Positions 12,301 to 24,539 of a stretch of DNA of 49,743 nucleotides are shown here, piece after piece. The notes beneath the pieces were generated by a model that saw only the letters and a program-made list of their open reading frames with translations, made no database searches and was not told the DNA's origin. Source of the DNA: Xylaria sp. FL1777 (Eukaryota; Ascomycota; Sordariomycetes; Xylariales; Xylariaceae); NCBI GenBank assembly GCA_022578965.1, contig MU400766.1, positions 1-49,743 on the forward strand, given 5' to 3'. The translations under genes and the position numbers were made by a program. Within the stretch, counting starts at the first letter, position 1. Every line of letters begins with the position of its first letter.

Positions 12301-14140
12301 TAATAATGCGTTTTTATTATATAATTGCTGCAAAGCAATTTTAGTAGCATAGCTTTTAATAGTTTTTTAGCTTTATTAAAAAAAAAAGCTAAAAAAGCTA
12401 CTATATTTAGTACTATTTTAAACTATAAGCTTGCTATATAAATAATAAAAAACTATTAATATTATATACTTTTTTACTATAAGTTTACAAAAATTATAGC
12501 GTTATGCTTTAGTTGCTTTTTAAGTTATAAGTTTTTTTATTTGTAGTAGCTATAGTAATACTGCTATATTATAATAGCTTAATAAATTATATAGTAGCAC
12601 TTTTAATATGTTAACTTATTAAAAATTAGGTTTTTTAAGTATAAAATAAAAGCTAAAGTTAATAATAAAAATATAAATGTAGTAAAGTTGTTTTATATAT
12701 AAAAAAAAGCAGGTTATTAATATATAATATTTAAAATTTAACGTTGTTTTTTAGGTTTTAAGTTTTAGTAAGCATAGCTTTTTAAATATGCTATAATCTT
12801 TTGTTTAAAAATAGCATAGCAGCACATTTAATAGATTGCTACTTAATATAAAACTAAAAAAACAAAAGGTTTATAACTAACATTTTTTATAGTATTGTTT
12901 TTTTTTGTTTTTTTTTTTTTTTGTTTTTTTTTTTTCTTTTTCTTAAAGCAATAGCAATAATAACATATAGTAATATAATATATAATATATATTATACTAT
13001 TTATACAAGCAAAAAAAAAAAGAAAAATACTACTTATTTTTTTTTTAATTTTTATAAGGTTGCTTTTTTTTTTATAGCTTTTTTTTTTTTTTTAGTTAAA
13101 GTTTTGCTTTTTTTTAACTTTTGTATCACAAAAGCTAAATAACTAAATAATTTAACGTTAAATTATATAAGCTTATTTAGCTTTTTATAGTTTTACATTT
13201 TTATAAAAAGCGCTATATAATATTTATATTATAGCTTATATTATTTTTTTTTTAAAGTAAAGCTTAGTAATGTTTTTTTAATTTTTAACTAGCTAAAAAA
13301 AAAATAAAGCAAAAAACATATAGCTAACAATTATTTTGTTTTTGTTAAGTTTTAGCTTATAAAATTTACTTTATTTTTTTAGCACATATATTATAAAAAA
13401 ATAAAGCAATAAATTATTTATAGTACATTTTATTTTACGTATTAAGTTTTTTGTTTTTATAGCTTTTTTTGCTTGCTTTTACGTTTTAGTTCTTTTAGTT
13501 TTTTTTAGTTTTTTTTTTTTTTTTTTTTCTTTTTGTTTTTAGTTTAATGCAAAGCGTTATAATTAAGCTAAAGCGCCTTTTATATATAAATATAACAATA
13601 TAACGCAACATAGTTTATTTATAGCTTATATTATGCTTTAAACTTATATATTATAGTAAGTATTAAGCAATAAATAAAATATATATTGCTTTTTTTTTGT
13701 TTTTGTAATATTAAAACGTTGCTAAAACTTAAAGATTTTTTTTTAGTTTTGCATTTTAAAAACAAACTAATTTTAAGCTTTAAACAAATAACTGCTTTGT
13801 AAAAAAAGCATTATAATTTACTAGTATGCTTAAAATTCGCAAAAATTTATTATTACATATATATATGTTGCATTAAAAAAAAAAATGCTTTTATTGCAGC
13901 ATTATAATAAATTAGTACATAATATAGTTTGTTTAGTATAGCACAAAAAATAAAAAGAAAATAAAAACTACGCGTTTTTTTAGTAGTAAATTGCTTTTTT
14001 TAGTGTTTTAACTTAGTATATAAAACGTTTATAACTTAGTTATACTTTTTTTTTTGTTTTGTATACATTTGGCTTTTTAATTTAAGTTATTTTTTAGCTA
14101 AAATTATTATTAAGCTTGTTTTAGCAGGGCTTTTTTTGCT
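9304..14140. other. Eroded, T-rich DNA with several T tracts; unidentified
   Basis: The plus strand is T-rich, with long T runs near 11,230-11,310, 12,897-12,935 and 13,500-13,530. The gypsy element further right is T-rich on this strand because it is encoded on the minus strand, so this region may also be an old minus-strand element. A minus-strand frame across about 11,540-11,700 is fairly open, but I recognise no domain in it. No gene is called. Confidence 0.5.
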
Positions 14141-14284
14141 GCTATTTTAGCATTATTTATTTTTGCAATTATATTTTTTATTTTGCTTTATATTTAATTA
14201 TTTTTTTTTATTGCTATTTTAGCATTATTTACTTTAGTAATTATATTTTTTAGTTTGTTTTATTATATTTAATTACTTTTTTTT
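14141..14284. repeat. 72-bp tandem duplication
   Basis: The block starting GCTATTTTAGCATTATTTA at 14,141 recurs at 14,213 and continues through TTTAATTA. The copies differ mainly by transitions. The period is a multiple of three, so it could come from a duplicated coding stretch, but no frame is recognisable. Confidence 0.8.
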
Positions 14285-14779
14285 TTATTAGTTCTTTTTT
14301 TTTTATTAAAGCAATATTAAAAAAACAAGTAAATAGCAAAAATATATGTTTTAAATGCTTTTACTAACTTTATAATATATAGCTATAAATTTTTTATAAA
14401 TTTTTATAAGCAGTTCTAGCTTTTTTACTTATATATTAACATATTTTTACAAACAAAAATATAAAAAAAAAGTTATATTTGCTGCAATTTATAAACATAT
14501 AATAGCATTATATTTTTTTTGCTATATTTTAAGCTATACTTTTTATTTTTTTTACGCATGTTATTTTTGCTATTTAACTTTTTTAATTAATTTATTATAT
14601 TAATATATTATTACTAGTATAACTATATATTTTATAATTTTTAATGATTTATTAATAATATAACATAATAAATTAATATATTTTTTTTAAAACAGCTTAA
14701 TAAAACTAGCTGCACTTTTTACTATTGTTGCTATGCTTATATAGTAGTATTTTTATTTATTTATATTTATTTTTTATGC

Positions 14780-14909
14780 ATTACTATTATTACTACTATT
14801 ACTACTATTATTATTACTGCTATTACTATTATTATTATTATTGCTATTACTACTGCTATTATTACTGCTATTATTACTGCTAGCATTATAGCTATTATTA
14901 TTGCTATTT
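14780..14909. repeat. Trinucleotide tract (TAY/GCT-type microsatellite)
   Basis: About 130 bases of TAT, TAC and TGC triplets in one register (ATTACTACTATTACTGCTAT type). Since TpC is almost absent and AC/GC survive, the original could have been a more uniform ACT or GCT repeat that was partly mutated. It may have coded a homopolymeric run, but no flanking gene is evident. Confidence 0.9.
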
Positions 14910-14911
14910 TT

Positions 14912-16074
14912 TATAACTTTTAGTTTTTATTTTATTACTTTTTTTTTTTTGCTAATTTTAAAAGTTTGTAGTTTTTAATATTTACTTTTAGTTCTTTTTA
15001 TTAATAAATAAAAGTTGCTTTTATTTGCTGCTATAATATATTGCTTAAAGTTTTGCTAAGTTTTGTTTTTATAGCAAAAAATATTTTTTAGCAAAAAAAC
15101 AACAAAAATAAAACTAAAAATAAAAATAAAAATAATCTTTTTATAATTTTTATAAATCTTAAAAAAAAATACTTTAAAAAAAAATAAAAAGTTAATAATG
15201 TTTTAGTTAAGCAATTATATTTTAATATTTTTAGTGCTTTTTAATACTTTGTTAAGTAAGCTAGCTTTTTGCTAAAAAACTATACTTAAAAGCTCTTAAA
15301 GCACTTTAATAATAGCTTTTTTAAAAAATAAAATAAAAACAAAGCAGAAATTTATGCTAAAATATATAAAATGTTTAATTTAATAATATATAACGCTGCT
15401 TATATAAAACAAACCAAAAAACATAAAAAATATAATACTAAACGTTAAAAGCTTAGTTTGCTATAAATGCTGCTTTTTTTACTAAAATTTATAAATGATT
15501 TATTTTAGCTTGTGTTTATTAATTAGTATTTTTTTAGCTTAAATAAAAAAGTATAATAAATAAATAATGCAAATTTTATTTATATTTTATTGCTAAAGCT
15601 TAAAGCTATAAATAGTATACTAATTTTATAAATAGCTATAATAAAACTAGTACTTAAACTTAATATATAAAATATGTTTATAGAAATCTTTTTTTTAGCG
15701 CTTTTAAAAAACTGCTATAAAAACTTTTATGCTATAATACTATAACAAGTTATTAAGGTACAACAAAAAAAAACAGTGTTTTTTTATTTTATAGTACTAA
15801 AATGTTAGCTTAAAATGCTTTTGTTATTATTAATATACTAAATTTAACATTTGTAAGATTTTTTGCTTTATTTTTTTTTTTTGCTATAAATTCGAAAGCT
15901 AAGCAATATACTGTTATAAAAACTTAATAATAGCTAGCATTTTTAGCACTAATATATAAATTAGCAAAAAATAAAAAACAAAAAAAAAAAGCAAATATAA
16001 GCAATATTATAGCTGATTTTTTTAAGCTACTAAAAGCTTTTATTAATATATATATATAAAACATTACAAATTAT
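14912..16074. other. Eroded AT-rich DNA, no gene seen
   Basis: No recognisable protein remnant, RNA gene or repeat array was found. There are local A-rich and T-rich blocks (for example about 15,070-15,190), and no frame stays open long enough to support a call. Confidence 0.5.
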
Positions 16075-16244
16075 AGTTTTTATTGTTTTTTATTTAACAT
16101 TTTTTTTTTATAGTATATTATTTATAATATAGTTTTTATAGTTTTATATCTAACATTTTATTTTTTATAGTATTATATTTAAAATGTAGTTTTTGCAGTT
16201 TTTTATTTAACTTTTTTTTTTTAATCGTATAATATTTATAATGC
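16075..16244. repeat. 56-57-bp tandem repeat, three units
   Basis: Units start with AGTTTTT at 16,075, 16,131 and 16,188. Each continues through a TTTAACATTT-like block to TATAGTAT and a TTATAATAT-like end. Differences are mostly transitions plus small T-run length changes. Confidence 0.8.
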
Positions 16245-16640
16245 GGACTTTTTACGTACGTAAACTTATTTAGTAACTATAGATCTATTTTTCCAAAAAA
16301 TAAAGTATTAATTATATTTAGTTTTTTTTACGAATGCATAAGTATAGTTTATAGTATAGCAAACTATATTAGCTTATATTTTTGCTTTTTTTAAGCTAGC
16401 AAATTTAGTTTTTTTTATATATAATAATATTAATTTATTTAGTAGTTAGTATAATTAAGCATTTTTTATACGTTTAAAGTAGTTTTTGCAAAAAAGTTAT
16501 TTTTAAAATAATAACTGCAATAAAAAAGCTTTGCTTTAGTTTTACTTTTATTGTTTTTAATAGTAAATAAATATATATTTTGCTATATATTTTAAAAACA
16601 TATTAACATATTATTTATAAATTTATATAAAGTAAACATT

Positions 16641-16840
16641 TTAGCATATTAAAGCATTATTGCTGTTTGTTTTATTTATTTTATAATATTTTAGCTTAGT
16701 AAAGTATTATAAATGTTTGTTTTATTTGTTTTATAGTACTTTAGTTTAGCAAAGCATTATAGTTGTTTGTTTTATTTGTTTTATAGTACTTTAGCTTAAC
16801 AAAAAATTAGTAAAAATTGTTTTATTTGTTTTATAAAAAC
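16641..16840. repeat. 50-bp tandem repeat, four units
   Basis: Units start at 16,641, 16,691, 16,741 and 16,791, at exactly 50-bp spacing. Each begins TTAGYWTARYAAA and ends in TGTTTTATTTGTTTTATA-like sequence. The fourth unit is more diverged. The absence of indels across four units suggests recent amplification relative to the mutations. Confidence 0.9.
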
Positions 16841-17086
16841 GCTATTACTTTTTATACTATTTTTGTGTTTTTTTTTAAGCTAAATTATTATATTAAAGAT
16901 TATATTAGTTATGTTATATGCATTAAAGTAAAAATTAAGCATAAAAAAACATTAATTTAAAACAAAAAAAAAAACAATTAAAATAGCTATTTATATTAAT
17001 ACAACAAACAAAAAAATTGCAAATAGTTAATAAATACTTTAAGGTTTTTAGTAATATAAAAGCGCTACGTTTGCTGCTTTGTTTTT

Positions 17087-17176
17087 TAAGCTTTTATTTA
17101 GTGCTTTTGATTTGCTAAGTATTAGCGCTTTTAAGTTTTTATTTAGTGCTTTTTATTAGCTAAGTATTAGCGCTTT
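17087..17176. repeat. 45-bp tandem duplication
   Basis: AAGCTTTTATTTAGTGCTTT at 17,087 recurs as AAGTTTTTATTTAGTGCTTT at 17,132, and both units end in CTAAGTATTAGCGCTTTT. They differ by transitions. Confidence 0.85.
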
Positions 17177-17352
17177 TAGGATTTTTTTTATTTATTTTTG
17201 TATGTTTTTAAATGTTGTTTTTTTATAGCAATCTAAATAATTTTTTTACTTAAAAAAAAATAGCTAAAAACAAATTATTTTTATACTAAGTTTATTATAA
17301 TGCTTTAATAAGTACTTGTAGCATTTTTTTTAGGCATAAAAACATATTTAAT

Positions 17353-17980
17353 GCTTGCAAAGCAAAGTTATTTTATTTATATTATTATTTAAGAATATTA
17401 TAATAATTATAGCTTTTAAGAATATTTTGTTTTTATATTAGTAACGTTTAAAAGCAATAAATATTAAAAATAATTATAATAATATAAAAAAATCCAACGT
17501 TATTAGTAATAAGCTTGCAAAACAAAGTACTTTAGCTTAATTTATATTATTATTTAAAAAGTTTATTGTAATTATAGTTTTTAGAAATATTTTGTTTGTA
17601 TATTAGTAATATTTAAAAGCAATAAATAATAAAAATAATTATAATAATACAAAAAAATAAAACATTACTAATAATAAGCTTATAAAGCAAAGTACTTTAG
17701 CTTAATTTATATTATTATTTAAGGAGTTTATAATAATTATAGTTTTTAAAGATATTTTGTGTGTATATTAATAACGTTCTAAAGCAATAAATAATAAAAA
17801 AAAAGAAAAATAATAATATAGAAAAACAAAACTAATTTACGTTATTATTTAAGAAGTTTATTATAATTGCAGTTTTTAGTAATGTTTTATTTATATATTA
17901 ATAACATTTAAAAGCAATAAATAAAAAGAAAAAAAAAGAACAATAATATAAGAAAACAAGATATTATTAGTAAAAAGCTG
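17353..17980. repeat. 160-165-bp tandem satellite, about four units
   Basis: Units start GCTTGCAAARCAAAGT at 17,353 and 17,513 and GCTTATAAAGCAAAGT at 17,678; a fourth, shorter unit begins near 17,828. Each contains TTATATTATTATTTAA, then ATAATTATAGYTTTT, then AAAAGCAATAAATA. Unit length changes come from A-rich indels at the end of each unit. Confidence 0.9.
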
Positions 17981-18054
17981 TGCTGCAGCAGTACAAATTC
18001 TTTTTTTTTTTTTATAGTTTATATAAAAAAGAAATAAATTATTATTATTAAGTT

Positions 18055-18174
18055 TACTATAAGCTAGCTTTAACTAATTTATTTTTATGTTAACTATTAA
18101 TTAAGTTTTTTATGCAAAAAATGCTTAGTTAATAATTAATAAAAAAGCAAATTAAGTAAAGCTAGCTTACAGTA
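18055..18174. repeat. Foldback element 1: 51-bp imperfect palindrome arms
   Basis: The left arm 18,055-18,105 (TACTATAAGCTAGCTTTA onward) and right arm 18,124-18,174 (ending TAAAGCTAGCTTACAGTA) are inverted copies around an 18-base loop. There is no coding capacity, so it resembles a MITE or foldback element. It is adjacent to a second palindrome with the same loop-side motif, GCAAAAAATGCTTAGTTAAT. Confidence 0.85.
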
Positions 18175-18189
18175 ATTTTATTAAAAGCT

Positions 18190-18269
18190 ATAAATCTGCT
18201 TTTTTATAAATAATAGAATTTTTTAAGCAAAAAATGCTTAGTTAATAGTTCATAAAAAAGCAGATTTAT
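18190..18269. repeat. Foldback element 2, related to the preceding one
   Basis: ATAAATCTGCTTTTTTAT at 18,190-18,207 has its exact reverse complement at 18,252-18,269. The interior contains the same GCAAAAAATGCTTAGTTAAT motif as foldback element 1. The outer arms differ between the two elements while the centre is shared, so they may be diverged copies of one element inserted side by side. Confidence 0.8.
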
Positions 18270-18299
18270 AATAAAGCGAAATAAGCCGTAGTAAAAAAA

Positions 18300-20160
18300 A
18301 AAACAAAAGAAATAGCTAATATATTTTGCATAAAATGCATAAAAAAAGTATTTATGCTTTTTATAGCAATATATTTATAAATTATACGTATAAAAACAAA
18401 AAAAAAAATATATGCATTTTATATTAGGTATTTATATAAGCTACTTATGCTTACTGCTATATTATGTTTTTATAGTATTTATTTAAGTATTTAAGTATTT
18501 ATAAAAAGAAAAAAAAAACAATAGATATACTTTTATTTATGTTTAAAATAAAGCTGCTTTTTAAGTTGCTATAGCAATATATTTATATGTTTTATATGTT
18601 TAAAAAAAAAAGAATAGCTAATGTACTTTTAATAGCGTATGTAGCAAAATAGCTTTTGTTTTTTATAGCAATGTGTTTTTTTATATGTTATATATATAAA
18701 AAAAAAAACAGCTAATGTATTTTTTTAATAGTATGCTTAATAAAGTTATTTAAGCTTACTGCTGCTATACGTTTTTATGTTATAAATTTATTGCTGCTTA
18801 AAATAAATAAAAAGGCTTTTTATATATAAGCTTTGCTTTAAAATTTTGCAAAACATACTTTTTTTGTTTTTTTATATAATAAATAGCTTAAATAATACGC
18901 GTTGCTTTTTAATTTTTTAGAACTTATTTTTTGTTTTTTTATATGTAAACAGCTTAAATAATATATATTGCTTTTTAACTTTTTTTAACTTATTTTTTAT
19001 TATAGCTAAAAGCTTTTTTTTATTATAAATATAAAGCATGTTTTTTTTTTTTTAGTTAAATTTAATATATAGAACAAAAAAAAAACTTTAGAAAAACAAC
19101 AAAAAATAATCTAATATAAAACATGCTATAGCTTAAAAGCTTTTAAGTAAAAAAAAAGTAAAAAAAAGTTTAGTTTATTGCTATAGTTAAAAAAAAGTTA
19201 ATTTTGCTTTATTATTTAAACATATAGTTAAAAAAAAAAAAAAAAACAATTAAGCTTATAAAACGGCTTATAGCGTATAGTTTTTTTAAGAAAAAAAGCT
19301 TTTAAATAAAAATAGCATATATATATAAAAATGCATTAAAAAACAAATATATATATATAGTTATAATTTATAACTATGTTTTTTGCTAGTATTAATAAAA
19401 AAATGCAACGCAAATAAAAAGCAAAACGTATATTTGCTATAAGCATTACTAGTTATATATAAATCAAAAAAAAAGCTAGATTTTCTTGTTATAATTTCTA
19501 GTTAATTAAATAGTAAAACAATTTAAAGTTAGCGCTATAGTGCAGTATTAAAACTTTTTTTATGCAGAAAAAAAGCAAAAGTACAAAAGTAATAATTATT
19601 TTATAAACTTTTTTGCTTTAAAATTTATTATTAAAGCATACGTACTTTATAGTTTTAGTATATTAAAGAAACATAAAATATAAAATAATAAAAGAAAAAT
19701 AACAAAAAAATATATATTAAAAAAAGAAAAGAAAAAAATAAACGAAAATAAAATAAAATAAAAAAACAAAGCATAATTATGCTATAACTATAATAAGTTC
19801 GAAAGTAAAAAAAGAAAAAAAACTAAAGATATTTTATTATTTACGTATATAGGTTACTAAAAGTGCTGCATATACTAGAAATTATATGCTTACTTAAATA
19901 TACTAATAGATTTGTTGTTATAAGTAATATAAAAAAGTAATTGTTTTTTTTTTTAAAAGTAAATGTAAATTAACTTTTTATGCTTATGTTTGCTTTTATA
20001 AAGAATTTTGCAAGCATAAAAGAACTATAGGAAAAGTTTTTGCTGTTGTGTTTTATATGTTGTAGTTTTGTTTAAAAGCTTTTTTTATACTTTAATTACG
20101 TTTAAAAAAACATTTTATAGCAGTATTTTATATAGAAAGTTCTTTTAACATAGTTAAATT
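18300..20160. other. Eroded DNA with loose internal repetition
   Basis: No gene is seen. The phrase TATAGCAATRTRTTTWTATG recurs near 18,570 and 18,666 with AATAGCTAATGTA-like sequence after each, suggesting a degenerate unit of about 95 bp. A clearer 66-bp duplication lies at about 18,870-19,000. The segment 19,660-19,850 is A-rich, with runs of AAAAATAAAA type. Confidence 0.5.
18870..19000. repeat. 66-bp tandem duplication
   Basis: AGCTTAAATAATA begins at 18,885 and 18,951. Each copy is followed by a TTGCTTTTTAA block and AACTTATTTTTT, and preceded by TTTTTTTATAT. Differences are transitions and T-run length. Confidence 0.75.
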
Positions 20161-20360
20161 TTTATTTTTTTTTTATTTTATATTTTTTTTATTTTATATC
20201 TTTTTTATTTTATATATTTTTTCTATTTTATATTTTTTTTATTTATTATTTTTTTTATTGATTTATTTACTTATTATATTTTTTATTTTTTTTTATCTTT
20301 AAGTATTTTAATCTTTTATTTTTTTTATTTTTTATTTTTTTTCTTTTTTTTTTTTTTATT
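20161..20360. repeat. TTTTATAT-type low-complexity tract
   Basis: Repeated ATTTTATATTTTTTT-like units of about 15 bases shade into plain T-rich sequence. This is a simple-sequence tract with no gene. Confidence 0.85.
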
Positions 20361-20779
20361 GTATTTTTTGTTTATTTTAACATAGTTTTTATAATTTTAA
20401 CTTTTATATAGATCTTAAAACATAATTAAAAATAATAATAATAAGGCTAACGTTGTAGCTTTTTTTGCTTAAGGAAAAATTTATTAAAACTTGTGCTTTT
20501 AACTTTTTTTAAGTGCTAACATTTTTTTTGCTAAGATTTTATAATAACAGTAATTGTTTTTATAAAAAACTAGCTGCTTAGTAACGTTTTTTTTTTTATA
20601 TAAAAAAGCAAACATTTTTTTTACTAGTGTTATAATAGCTAACTTAGTATATATAAGAACTTTTTGTTTTTATTAAATTTTTTGCTTAGCTTTATAAAAA
20701 ATGCTAAAAAAGCAGGTAATTAATAAGTAGCTTATTTTTTAAGCGGTTTTATATAGCATAATGCTAATTTATTATATAT

Positions 20780-21680
20780 AAAAGCTAAATGTTTAAAACT
20801 TAAATATAGCTTAATTAGCTATAGCTTAATTAGCTATAGTAAATAATTATATAAAGTTTTATATTAGCTTTTAAATAGTAGCTTTAATTATTAGCGCTAT
20901 AAATAATAAAATAGCAAAAAAGTATAAAACTTTAATGCAGCTTAATTAGCTGTAGCTTAATTAGCTATAATAAATAACTATAGGAAGTTTTATATTAGCT
21001 TTTTAAAAATAGCTTTAGTTATTAAAGCTATAAATAATAAAACAGCAAAACTTTTATTTAGCGATTTTTTTAAAAGGCAACTTAAATAAACTAAAACATA
21101 TTTAGTAGTAAGCTTTATTTGTTTTAAAACAAAAAAGCACTAGCTTTTAAATAGTAGCTTTAATTATAGGTGCAATAAATAATAAAACAGCAAAATCTTT
21201 ATTTAGCAATTTTTTTAAAAGGTAACTTAAATAAAATAAAACATATTTAGTAGTAAGCTTTATTTGTTTTTAAATAAAAAAGCACTAGCTTTTAAATAGT
21301 AGCTTTAATTATAAGTGCAATAAATAATAAAATAGCAAAATTTCTACTTAGCAATTTTTTTAAAAAGCAACCTAAATAAAATAAAACATATTTAATAATA
21401 AGCTTTATTTGTTCTAAAATAAAAAAGCACTAGCTTTTAAATAGTAGCTTTAACTATTAGTGCTATAAATAATAAAACAGCAAAAAGTGTTTAAAACTTA
21501 AATGTAGCTTAATTAGCTATAATAAATAACTATATAAAATTTTATACTAGCTTTTAAATAGTAGCTTTAATTATTAGTGCAGTAAATAATAAAACAGCAA
21601 AATTTTTACTTAGCAATTCTTTTAAAAAGCAACTTAAATAAAATAAAACATACTTAGTAGTAAGCTTTATTTGTTTTAAA
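20780..21680. repeat. 145-bp tandem satellite array with shorter variant units
   Basis: GCACTAGCTTTTAAATAGTA begins at 21,137, 21,282 and 21,427, exactly 145 bp apart. Each unit runs through AATAATAAAAYAGCAAAA, TTTAGCRATTTTTTTAAAA and TAAGCTTTATTTGTT. From about 20,780 to 21,060 and again near 21,490-21,600 there are shorter variants carrying AGCTTAATTAGCTRTAG, so the array is a composite of two related unit types. Confidence 0.9.
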
Positions 21681-21750
21681 ATAAGTAATATATTAATTAC
21701 TAAAGCTTTTTATAGTTTTGTTTTTAAAAGCAAAAATTTTTATATTTTAG

Positions 21751-21859
21751 GCTACTAAAGAAAAGTTAAAAAAAACTAAGCAATTTTTTTAGTTTATGTT
21801 TTAAAGCTAAAATTATAAGCTACTACTAAAAAGTTAAAAAAAACTAAAGTTTTAGTTTT
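21751..21859. repeat. 68-bp satellite, left of the gypsy insertion
   Basis: Units start GCTACTAAAGAAAAGTTAAA at 21,751 and GCTACTACTAAAAAGTTAAA at 21,819. The second is cut by the retrotransposon. The same repeat resumes at 29,892, which places the insertion inside the satellite. The last five bases, GTTTT (21,855-21,859), are the left target-site duplication. Confidence 0.85.
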
Positions 21860-22072
21860 TAATAAAAAAGTTAATAAATAGTAAAATAAATAATGGATTT
21901 TTTTAGTTTTATATAATACTAGCTAATTTAGTATTTTTATAGTAAGTGTAAAGCATAAGCTATATATGCTTTATTTTTATAGCTATAATATGTAGCTTAG
22001 CTTATAAAGCTAGTGCTACTTATAAACTTTCCTTTAAAAATTACTAGTTTAACTTTTTATGTAAGCTTATTA
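21860..22072 (-). repeat. Left LTR (3' LTR) of the gypsy element
   Basis: 213 bp, aligning without gaps to 29,674-29,886. It starts TAATAA and ends TTATTA, an inverted pair that would be TGATAA...TTATCA before C-to-T/G-to-A change, matching the TG...CA ends of LTRs. The target duplication GTTTT lies immediately left. Confidence 0.92.
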
Positions 22073-23379
22073 AAATGCTAGCCTTTAAAAAAAAAGCTGC
22101 TGCTTTTAGCAGTTTTTTAGCTGTTTATTATAATAATAATTATACACTTTTGTTTTTTATATCTTTTTTTATAAAGTTTTCTTTAGCTTTAGCTTACTAC
22201 TTTATTGCATTTTTTCTTTTTTTTTTATTGCTAGCTTTTTATTTACTAATTAATTATTAGTTTTATTACTTATACTAGTGTTTTTTTTTAAAAGTTTAAT
22301 TAATAATATAAGCACTGCTTTTTTAACTGTTTTATGCTGCTTTATTTACTTAAAAGCAAATGTATTTTCAAATAATATTTTTAGCTTAATTAATTTGTTA
22401 GCAAACATAGTGTTATTAGTTGTTAGTATTTTTATAAGTGCTTAAAGTAATATTTCTATTAGTGCTTTTTTTGTTAGAAAAAAGCTTATAATATTAAACT
22501 TTACTTTATGTGGTTTTTTTTGCTTGCAAGGCTTAAATTTAGTTATATTAGCGTTATTAAGCTTGTTAGCATTTTTAAGCTTAAAAGTAGCTTAGTTGCA
22601 AAGTTTGCTTTTTTTTTTTTTTTAATACTTATTAATTAGCTCTTTAAAGTAGCATAACTTAAACATAGTTATTTATTAGTTATGCTTATAACTTTAGCTC
22701 TTTTATTTAACTAAATACTTATATTTGTTTTTTTTGTAGTTAAAGCAATATTGTATAACAACCTTTATTTTGTACACTTTTCTTTTTCTGTTCGAGTTAA
22801 AATGTTAGTTAGCTTTTATTAAGCTTAAAAATAGCGCTGTTTGCTTAAATAGATTATTTTTTTTTTTAGCTAGTTACAAATAAACAACAGATATTACGGA
22901 ATAAATGCAGTAGTAAAATAAAAAGTTCAACTTGTAAGCTAAATTATTTATTTTATGCTTTACTTTTTAAAAACTAGCTTGTTGTTATAAATACTTACAT
23001 AATAGCTTATTTAACAAATAATATCCGTTGTATAATTATAGTAGTACTTTATTGCTAGAAGCAAATTTTAATATATAATATATGCAATTAAAACAATGTT
23101 TTGCTTTAGTTACTGCAAAGTTTATAGCAAGCCTAGCGTTTTATTTTAAGTAATTTTTAATGCTTTATATTTGCTTAAATAATTGTTTATTAATTTGTTT
23201 AGTAGTAATATTTAATAAACTAAGTAATTTAAAGCTAAATAGTTGTTTATATAACATAAATTATATTGCTTAAAATTTTGCAGAATTTAAATTCTATTGT
23301 AAACTAAGTATTAATTTTAACTAGTTAAACTTTAGCTTAATAAAGTTATAAAAATAAATAGCAATTTTTACTGTTTAGT

Positions 23380-23560
23380 TTTTTTTTTTTAATATGCTAT
23401 TATTTTAAAGATAATACGCTATTGTTATAAGTAGTTTAGTGTTAAATGCTTTTTATAAGCTTTTTTAAAATTTAAATATAAACTTTTTGTTTTAATTAAA
23501 CATAATTTTCTAAGAAATTCTTTAGTTGCTTAATATTAGTTGCTTTGCTAAAACGTTAGC
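23380..23560 (-). pseudogene. Possible integrase remnant of the gypsy element
   Basis: On the minus strand one frame reads a fairly open stretch including LENYV and TTYNNSV. TYNNS resembles the FAYNNS motif found after the catalytic glutamate in many Ty3/gypsy integrases. The position, about 1.1 kb beyond the RNase H remnant in the direction of transcription, is right for integrase. I could not align the DDE residues with certainty and other gypsy domains are possible. Confidence 0.35.
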
Positions 23561-24539
23561 TTAGTTTTTAGCTATATACTTTTTATTTCTAAAAATAAGC
23601 ATACTTTATTTAAATAAATAATAAGTTATACTTATTATATAATTATAATAGTTATAGTATAACTTTTTTTTTAGTTATTATAAAGTACTTGCTAAAAATA
23701 CGCATAATAATGCTAAAATAAAGTTAATTATAATTGTTTGCATAAGCAATACGTTTTTAAAGCATATTAGTTATAAATTGCTTACTTTTTGTTGCTAATT
23801 TATTTTATTAAATTTGCAACCTAAATAGCACTTTATATATTTTTTAACTAGTTATAACTTATAATATATAAAATATTTTTAAAGGTTTTTTATTATGTGT
23901 TTAAGTTTTGCGTAATTTTTTTTATTATATATTGATTTTAATACTTGTTAAACTATGCTATATAGCACGCATAAGCGTTGCTTTTTTATATATATGCTAT
24001 AAATAAAATTATTATAAATATAAAAAAAATAGCTAAACTTAAAAAAAACTTTAATGTTTTTGTTAATACTTTGCTGTTTTTTAATGCATAGCTTTTTTAT
24101 AATTTTGCAATACTTAAGGTTTGCATTATAAGCTAGCTTAAAATCTTTTTTTTATTTATTACTTATTATTGCTTTGCTAGTATATTTAATAACGTTTTAT
24201 ATAGTGTTGCATTTTTTGTTAATGTATTATATAGTGTTTAATACTGCTAGTTTATTAAATTACTTAATTATGCCATTTTTTATAACATTTTATATTGCTT
24301 TAAGTTAGTTAAAAGCGTTAAGTATATAGTTAAGCTAACTAAGCAAATAGTATATTTAATACTTATATTATAAAAAGTATACTAATAAGTTTACTAGTTA
24401 TGTGTTTAAATAGTTAATAATAAATATATTTAAAGTTATTTTGTTTATTATATTTACGCTAGTATTATAATTAGTTAGTACTATAACAAAGCGCTTATTT
24501 AAGTATACTATAGTATGCAATTTCTTAATAGCTTAAATA

